Shown here piece by piece: positions 1-3,644 of a DNA stretch of 5,657 nt. The DNA comes from Chloroflexota bacterium (lineage in GTDB: Bacteria; Chloroflexota; UBA5177; JANWHV01): assembly GCA_025450255.1 (NCBI GenBank), contig JANWHV010000259.1, forward strand, positions 1 to 5,657, written 5' to 3'. A program made the position numbers and the translations under genes. Each line of letters begins with the position of its first letter. Position 1 is the first letter of the stretch. Under the pieces are notes generated by a model. The model had not been told where the DNA came from, searched no databases, and worked only from the letters and a program-made list of their open reading frames with translations.

Positions 1-123
1 ATCGGCTACGATGGGCTGACCGCACTCGATGCCGCCAATCGCGGCGGCGCCCGCGATCTTGTCGAGTGGCTGCGCGAGCGAGGCGCTATGGCCGCCGGCG
101 GGGAGACTGAAGTGGATGACTGA
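1..123 (+). CDS. C-terminal end of an ankyrin-repeat-like protein (5' partial)
   Basis: Frame 1 is open from the left edge to a TGA at 121-123, giving the last 40 residues of a protein that starts outside the window. The segment DGLTALDAANRGG followed by DLVEWLRERGA fits the ankyrin repeat pattern: G-x-T-x-L-x-x-A at the first helix, a glycine turn, then a second helix ending in Gly-Ala. Ankyrin repeats are protein-binding modules, so the role of the whole protein cannot be told from this end. A short polar tail (GGETEVDD) follows the repeat, as is usual after a final capping repeat. The stop codon lies inside the start of the next gene (ATGACTGA at 116-123), which suggests one transcript and coupled translation. 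With only one repeat visible, the family call is moderate; the reading frame itself is supported by that tight overlap. Confidence 0.6.
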   Translation: MGYDGLTALDAANRGGARDLVEWLRERGAMAAGGETEVDD

Positions 124-1201
124 AAAGACGTTGCGCATCATCCAGGTAGGCGTCGCGCCGACTGGAATTGGCGCGGCATGGCTCTCGTTGCTCCGCGAGT
201 CCACCGACTGGGAGCTGGCCGGCGTCGTGGATGTCGCGCCCGAGAATCGCGCGCTTGCCGTGGAGCGGGCTGGGCTCGCGGCCAATCAGAGCTTCGACTC
301 CGTCGAGGCGGCTGCGCGGGCAATCGCGTTCGACGCCGCGGCGATAATTGTCCCATCTCCCGCCCACGCGCGGGTATGCACGGAGGCGCTGCGCGCGCGC
401 AAGCACGTGATCGTGGAAAAACCGTTCGCGCTCGACTTTGAGGAAGCGCGCGCGGTGGTGATGCTGGCGGAGCAACATGACCTGCGGGTGATGGTCGACC
501 AGAATTATCGCTACATGGCCGACATTCTGGCCTTGCGGCAAGCCGTACACGACCAGGTGGCCGGCAGAGCCACGTTTGTCTCGCTCTCGTTCAACTACGA
601 CTGGCCGGCGCGATCGTACCAAGCGGCGATGGCCGATACGATGCTGCTGGAGATGGCCATTCATCACTTCGACTCGCTCCGCTTTGTGCTTGGCACGGAT
701 CCGCTGACGGCGCACGGCCAGACCTGGCGGCCGCCGTGGACCACCTACGCGGGCGACACCTGGGTCGCGTGCGGCTTTACCTTTCCAGGCGGGATCCACG
801 CGCTGTATAACGGCAGCCTGGAGGCGCCCGGCGCCCAGGACCCATGGCAGGGCGTCTGGCGTATCGAATGTGAACGCTGCGCCTTGCACCTGGGCAACTT
901 CGGCCATGGATACGGACTGTATAGCAGTCGCGCTCGAGAAGGGTTCGCGCTCCTTGAGGCATTCGACGGCCCGCCGGATCCGGGCTCCGCGATCGCGGGC
1001 ACGTTGCGGGAGTTTGCCGCCGCCTTGCGCGAGAGCCGGGCGCCACAGAGCGATGGCCGGGATAACCTGCGGACGCTGGCAATGGCCTTCGGCGTGGGCC
1101 GCTCATCGCGGCAGGGACGAGTCATCGACCTGCAAGCGGACTATTTCGGCGGCGATCAGGGTAGGTATGTTCGGCCGGTCCGCAGCTTCCAGAGCAGATA
1201 G
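116..1201 (+). CDS. Gfo/Idh/MocA-family NAD(P)-dependent oxidoreductase
   Basis: A 361-aa protein, the usual length for this family of dehydrogenases, which act on sugars, inositols or related polyols. The N-terminal Rossmann domain (about 1-125) opens with a strand and a glycine-rich turn (VGVAPTGIGA, 11-20), then VVDV (37-40) where the dinucleotide ribose is normally bound. The EKPFA motif (101-105) carries the conserved lysine K102. The C-terminal alpha/beta domain has LLEMAIHHFD (177-186), matching the family's L-D-x-G-x-H-x-x-D catalytic helix with Glu at the first acidic position and H183 as the conserved histidine. The start at 116 is chosen because GGGGAG (100-105) lies 10 bases upstream and the Rossmann strand begins at once; an upstream ATG at 29 would add 29 residues unlike this family. 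It overlaps the upstream stop by 8 bp. The last 15 residues overlap the convergent flavoprotein gene and are probably a non-conserved tail. The substrate is unknown. Confidence 0.9.
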   Translation: MTEKTLRIIQVGVAPTGIGAAWLSLLRESTDWELAGVVDVAPENRALAVERAGLAANQSFDSVEAAARAIAFDAAAIIVPSPAHARVCTEALRARKHVIVEKPFALDFEEARAVVMLAEQHDLRVMVDQNYRYMADILALRQAVHDQVAGRATFVSLSFNYDWPARSYQAAMADTMLLEMAIHHFDSLRFVLGTDPLTAHGQTWRPPWTTYAGDTWVACGFTFPGGIHALYNGSLEAPGAQDPWQGVWRIECERCALHLGNFGHGYGLYSSRAREGFALLEAFDGPPDPGSAIAGTLREFAAALRESRAPQSDGRDNLRTLAMAFGVGRSSRQGRVIDLQADYFGGDQGRYVRPVRSFQSR

Positions 1202-2439
1202 CAGCAGAGGGTATTCTTCAGCCGATGAGCCGTGGCGCCGGGCAACGAGACGGCGACACGGAAGGTGTGCTTTCGGCCGACGCTGATCATCGCCATGCCG
1301 CAGTCTCCACCGTCGATAATACGCGCGTCTAGCAGTCGAGGCAGGGGGCGAGTAACGGGCACGGTTCGAGTCAGCGTGGCAACAATCGAGCGCGCCGCGG
1401 CCTTGGCCATGGCGGCCGCCAGGTAGCCGGTTTTGGGTACGCCGGCGTTCGCGGTCGCGGCAACAGCCGGCTGGGCAGCCATCCCAACCGCGTAAATCTC
1501 CGGATACAGGCGGTGGCGATACTGTTCGTCCACCGGTACATACCCGTGCCTGTTGGTCAGGCCCATGGTCTTCCACATGCCCGCCGTGCCGCGGAAGGCG
1601 GGCATTATCATCGCGAAGTCCGCGTTCAACTCTTGCCCGCTCGCCAGCACCACGCACTTCGACCCTACACGGGTGATGGCCGTGCTGGGATAGACGCCAA
1701 TGCCGCGGCGCGCAAACGCGCGCTCGAGGAAGCGTTGCGCTCCAGGCGTTCCCATGCCAAGGTGGCCGAGATGCGACTCAGGCGTAACAAAGGTGAGGGT
1801 CGCTTCTTGGCGCGTGCCACGCCGCCGCAACGCGTAGTCCAGCCACAGCATGAACTCGTATGCAGCGCTGAGATAGCTCGCTCCGGTGGCAAGCCCCACC
1901 ACGGCATGGCCAGGTTGGTGGATAAACACTTCAAGCGCGTCGGTGGTCGCCAGCGCCATCCCTTCGGTATGGATGAAATACGCGTTGTTATGCGCGCCGC
2001 CAATCCCGGGTACCGCGTCGGCGTCAATTTCCGGTCCCGTCGCGACCAGCAGAAAGTCATAGGGGATCGCGTCGCCGTCCGCGACTACCATGCGCTGCGC
2101 GGGCTCGATCCGCTCAATCCGTGCTTTCTTAAATGCAATACCCCAATGCGTCAGCGCGGGCTCGACGGCAAACTCCGCCCTGTTGGAGTCACCGTCGAAC
2201 GCCACATTCAGCAGCCCTTGCGGCAGGATAAACTGGCCGCGGTCCGCGAGCACGGTGATCGCCGCCCGCGGTCCCAGGCGCCGCCGCAGCTCGTATGCCG
2301 CCGTGAGACCCGCCACGCCGGCGCCGAGGATCAGCACGCGATCGGGGCCGGGAGCGGCTGGGCCGCCCGACGGCCGATACGTGGAGATCGCCACCGGCGC
2401 TTCAACCGGTGCGTCGTGTTCTTGCGTTGTCGGGGCCAT
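1156..2439 (-). CDS. Sulfide:quinone oxidoreductase-like FAD flavoprotein lacking the catalytic cysteines
   Basis: A 427-aa two-dinucleotide-binding-domain flavoprotein. A Pro/Thr-rich leader (1-33) precedes the FAD-binding strand and loop VLILGAGVAGL (35-45). LLVATGP (130-136) is the second FAD motif. The SQR-specific segments are GHLGMG (225-230), MIMPAFRG (277-284), AVGMA (317-321) and GVPKTGYL (333-340). The C-terminal amphipathic tail, CYLLWKLRTGR (413-423), resembles the segment that seats SQR in the membrane. Family members pass electrons from sulfide to quinone at the inner membrane. The three cysteines that do this in Acidithiobacillus SQR (C128, C160, C356, aligned from memory) fall on F155, Y189 and about R373 here. 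The only cysteines are C262, C380, C412 and C413. Sulfide oxidation by the known mechanism is therefore unlikely; another quinone- or NAD(P)H-linked activity is possible. The start at 2439 is set by GGAGGA 7 bases upstream; a start at 2508 would add 23 low-quality residues. Confidence 0.85.
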   Translation of the reverse strand: MAPTTQEHDAPVEAPVAISTYRPSGGPAAPGPDRVLILGAGVAGLTAAYELRRRLGPRAAITVLADRGQFILPQGLLNVAFDGDSNRAEFAVEPALTHWGIAFKKARIERIEPAQRMVVADGDAIPYDFLLVATGPEIDADAVPGIGGAHNNAYFIHTEGMALATTDALEVFIHQPGHAVVGLATGASYLSAAYEFMLWLDYALRRRGTRQEATLTFVTPESHLGHLGMGTPGAQRFLERAFARRGIGVYPSTAITRVGSKCVVLASGQELNADFAMIMPAFRGTAGMWKTMGLTNRHGYVPVDEQYRHRLYPEIYAVGMAAQPAVAATANAGVPKTGYLAAAMAKAAARSIVATLTRTVPVTRPLPRLLDARIIDGGDCGMAMISVGRKHTFRVAVSLPGATAHRLKNTLCCYLLWKLRTGRTYLP

Positions 2440-2446
2440 GGTGTTG

Positions 2447-2452
2447 TCCTCC
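2447..2452 (-). promoter_or_regulatory. Ribosome binding site of the SQR-like gene
   Basis: On the minus strand this reads GGAGGA, a near-perfect anti-16S match, with 7 bases between it and the ATG at 2439-2437. It fixes the start 23 codons inside the longest open frame. Confidence 0.8.
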
Positions 2453-2461
2453 ACGATTCTT

Positions 2462-2492
2462 CGGTATGCCGATGCGGGAGGGTATGCCCTCC
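2462..2492. repeat. Paired GGTATGCC repeats, each inside a dyad
   Basis: GGTATGCC occurs at 2463-2470 and again at 2481-2488, 18 bp apart start to start. Each copy is the centre of an inverted repeat: CGG-TATG-CCG (2462-2471) and GGAGGG-TATG-CCCTCC (2477-2492). The pair lies 24-53 bases upstream of the SQR-like start codon, just beyond its ribosome binding site. It could be an operator with two repressor sites, or two small hairpins in the mRNA leader. The repeats are seen directly; the regulatory role is inferred. Confidence 0.4.
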
Positions 2493-2621
2493 GGCCATCC
2501 GCTTCCACCGTAGCTCCGGCGCGGCGGGGCCAAAAGGGCCGAATGACCGTGATCGCCTGGGCGTATGGTCATCAGATGCCGCGCCGCCGCGCGATGCCCA
2601 GCAAATGCTATGAGGGCCACT

Positions 2622-2723
2622 CGCATGGCCAATTCAAGCCGCGGCCTGGTCCGGCGGTAACGACCGCCGGACGGCCCTGCATTCAGGTGCCATGCGGCTC
2701 TACGCATGCCATGTTCTCGCATG
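2622..2723. repeat. Cluster of CGCATG / CATGCG hexamers
   Basis: CGCATG occurs at 2622-2627, 2703-2708 and 2718-2723, and its complement CATGCG at 2691-2696. The copies at 2691-2696 and 2703-2708 form an inverted repeat with a 6-base spacer; the last two are direct repeats 15 bp apart. Four copies in about 100 bp is more than chance predicts for one hexamer. The cluster sits upstream of the Hsp20-like leader and could be a regulator-binding region, though this is inference only. Confidence 0.3.
2643..2676. repeat. Strong stem-loop in the intergenic region
   Basis: GTCCGGCGGT (2649-2658) and ACCGCCGGAC (2663-2672) form a perfect 10-bp stem around the loop AACG. Four further pairs (GGCC 2643-2646 with GGCC 2673-2676) can form across a 2-base bulge. 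Neither strand has a T-run after the stem, so it is not a standard intrinsic terminator. It may be an operator dyad or a structural hairpin that insulates the two divergent genes. Confidence 0.5.
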
Positions 2724-2760
2724 TAGTGTGAAAGCAGGCAAGTAACGAAAACCGGGGACT

Positions 2761-2823
2761 ATGCATCCGAAAGCAATAGCCGTAGGCACGGCAGTGGCCA
2801 TGATGAAAGGACGCCTACCATGA
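2761..2823 (+). CDS. Possible 20-codon leader ORF overlapping the Hsp20-like start
   Basis: An ATG at 2761 opens a 20-codon frame, with residues MHPKAIAVG at the start, ending in a TGA at 2821-2823. That stop overlaps the Hsp20-like start codon as ATGA (2820-2823), the classic arrangement for coupled translation. The frame also runs through the hairpin that encloses the Hsp20 ribosome binding site. Against it, the only purine-rich stretch upstream is GGGGA (2754-2758), just 2 bases from the ATG, which is too close for efficient initiation, and an ORF this short can arise by chance. It has no recognisable domain. Confidence 0.25.
   Translation: MHPKAIAVGTAVAMMKGRLP
2782..2818 (+). promoter_or_regulatory. 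Leader hairpin enclosing the Hsp20-like ribosome binding site
   Basis: GTAGGC (2782-2787) is exactly complementary to GCCTAC (2813-2818), which lies between the Shine-Dalgarno AAAGGA (2806-2811) and the ATG at 2820. The 25-base interior holds the Shine-Dalgarno and a smaller possible hairpin, GGC-AGTG-GCC (2790-2799). Small heat-shock genes are the best-known hosts of RNA thermometers, so temperature-dependent masking is a reasonable idea. The stem is only 6 bp and the Shine-Dalgarno sits in the loop, so it does not match the ROSE or fourU classes closely. Confidence 0.35.
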
Positions 2824-3113
2824 TCAGCACGGAATACCGCGACGCCGAAGTATCGGTATGCGCACCGGCGACGGTGACGTACACCAACGACCAATGCCAG
2901 GTGATCGAGCTTGAGGTCCCCGAGGCGAACGAAGACACCATACGCGTATCAACTGACCGCGACGAGGTGATCGTCAGCGCCGAGGGATCCCACCAGCAAT
3001 ACTACCGGCGCGTCGGCATGCGATACGCGGCGACGCTCGAACAGATCCAGACCACGTTGCGCGACGGCACGCTGGAAGTGCGCGTGCCGAATCCCCAGCA
3101 CATAACGCCTTAG
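2820..3113 (+). CDS. Short Hsp20/alpha-crystallin-like protein
   Basis: A 97-aa protein that is almost entirely an alpha-crystallin domain. IELEVPEANEDTIRVS (29-44) matches the family pattern of a beta strand ending in a P-G-like turn followed by a second strand. DEVIVSAEG (48-56) matches the strand usually written L-x-I-x-G-E. YYRRVGMRYA (61-70) corresponds to the segment around the conserved F-x-L-P. LRDGTLEVRVPNP (80-92) matches the A-x-x-x-D-G-V-L-x-V-x-V-P signature. Family members are cytosolic ATP-independent holdases, usually about 140-160 aa. This one has only about 25 residues before the domain and no clear C-terminal I-x-I/V motif, so large oligomers may not form. AAAGGA (2806-2811) 8 bases before the ATG supports the start. 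The next gene follows after 17 bp in the same direction. It could instead be another member of the wider Hsp20/CS fold. Confidence 0.7.
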   Translation: MISTEYRDAEVSVCAPATVTYTNDQCQVIELEVPEANEDTIRVSTDRDEVIVSAEGSHQQYYRRVGMRYAATLEQIQTTLRDGTLEVRVPNPQHITP

Positions 3114-3130
3114 CGAGTCTGATCCGTGCC

Positions 3131-3475
3131 ATGATTCACAACGACGCAGTAGATACGACGGGCTCATGGGAGCAGACGTTCGGCCCCAAAGATGGCGCCT
3201 GGTTGCAGCATACGTTTACGCACATCACCGAAGAGTTGAAACACGTCACTGACATCCGCGCCGCGCGCCTTGACGACGAGGACCAGATGGACGGCTATCG
3301 GCGGCAAGCCGACGAGGGTCACGGGGAGTCTGGCGATTGGCAACTCACCAGCCCGGAGACCGGGATCAACTATATGATGGGCTGCAACTGGCATGGAGGC
3401 ATGGCGCTGGATCGCATCGCGTGGCCCCCAGGGCACGCTGATTTCCCTGGCGACGCGTTCAATCGCCATGGCTGA
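3131..3475 (+). CDS. Hypothetical protein, 114 aa, no recognised family
   Basis: I do not recognise this protein. It is acidic and hydrophilic, with no signal peptide or membrane segment. The N-terminal half contains a probable helix (WLQHTFTHITEELKHVTDI, 24-42). A charged stretch rich in Asp and Glu (47-68) follows, then a Trp/Gly/Met-rich C-terminal part around MMGCNWHGGMA (82-92) with the only cysteine, C85. The composition reads like a genuine protein and codon third positions are mostly G or C, but no good Shine-Dalgarno precedes the ATG, so it may depend on translation of the Hsp20-like gene 17 bp upstream. That spacing suggests a two-gene transcript. A complementary frame of similar length exists (3164-3559, minus) but reads as low-complexity Arg/Ala/Pro sequence and was rejected. 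Confidence 0.5.
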   Translation: MIHNDAVDTTGSWEQTFGPKDGAWLQHTFTHITEELKHVTDIRAARLDDEDQMDGYRRQADEGHGESGDWQLTSPETGINYMMGCNWHGGMALDRIAWPPGHADFPGDAFNRHG

Positions 3476-3644
3476 TTGCCCGCGAGGACGGCGATAACCC
3501 ATTGCCAAACTACAGTCCGACCGGCCTTGCTCCGCAAGACGAATGGCCCTGGAGAGCAACGCCCCTCCGTCCTATGCTGGTGCTGACAGGAGCGGCCCGG
3601 GACGCGTCCAGGAAATGAAGTTGAGTGCATCTGGGGAGCGGCAA
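3476..3644 (+). other. Gap before the molybdoenzyme gene
   Basis: This 169-bp gap has no convincing gene, no terminator with a T-run, and no clear promoter. A small hairpin, CTTGC-TCC-GCAAG (3526-3538), is present. The molybdoenzyme frame is open from 3498, so in-frame ATGs at 3543 and 3615 exist but have poor or badly spaced ribosome binding sites. No FNR-type TTGAT-N4-ATCAA site was seen. Confidence 0.5.
3633..3638 (+). promoter_or_regulatory. Ribosome binding site of the molybdoenzyme gene
   Basis: GGGGAG, 6 bases before the ATG at 3645, is the best-placed site among the three in-frame starts (3543, 3615, 3645). It makes the N-terminus begin with the short polar region expected before an export signal. 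Confidence 0.7.

Larger units (their letters stand above)
2440..2819. other. 380-bp intergenic region between divergent genes
   Basis: No protein-like reading frame over 20 codons is convincing here. The region must hold promoters for the leftward SQR-like gene and, probably, the rightward Hsp20-like gene. I found no strong paired -35/-10 boxes on either strand; the best plus-strand candidate is a weak extended -10 (TGCTATGAG, 2606-2614). There is no CIRCE element (TTAGCACTC with its inverted copy), so HrcA-type control of the Hsp20 gene is not indicated. Dyads and repeats at 2462-2492, 2622-2723, 2643-2676 and 2782-2818 are listed separately. Confidence 0.7.

Noticed and set aside
29..115. 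Longer start for the Gfo/Idh/MocA gene at 29
   Set aside because: It would add 29 residues unlike the family, lie almost wholly inside the ankyrin-like gene in another frame, and ignore the good ribosome binding site before 116.
86..907. 273-codon minus-strand frame opposite the Gfo/Idh/MocA gene
   Set aside because: It reads as Arg/Val/His-rich low-complexity sequence, while the plus strand carries clear family motifs.
2440..2508. Longer start for the SQR-like gene at 2508
   Set aside because: GGAGGA is correctly spaced only from the ATG at 2439, and the extra 23 codons overlap the dyad repeats and show no family similarity.
2528..2540. GGCC-AAAAG-GGCC as a terminator
   Set aside because: Only four pairs and no T-run after the stem on either strand.
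1513..2613. 366-codon plus-strand frame opposite the flavoprotein
   Set aside because: Its translation is Arg/His/Ala-rich with no motif and mirrors the flavoprotein codons, as expected for the antisense of a GC-rich gene.
2440..2819. CIRCE, FNR or Crp operator in the divergent intergenic region
   Set aside because: No match to TTAGCACTC-N9-GAGTGCTAA, TTGAT-N4-ATCAA or TGTGA-N6-TCACA was found by eye.
3164..3559. Minus-strand frame opposite the 114-aa unknown gene
   Set aside because: It has no good ribosome binding site and a basic, low-complexity translation; the plus strand has better spacing to its neighbour and more protein-like composition.
3543..3644. Upstream in-frame ATGs at 3543 and 3615 for the molybdoenzyme
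   Set aside because: Both would put a polar extension before the signal peptide; the GGAAATG context at 3615 is too tight for a Shine-Dalgarno. Not fully excluded.
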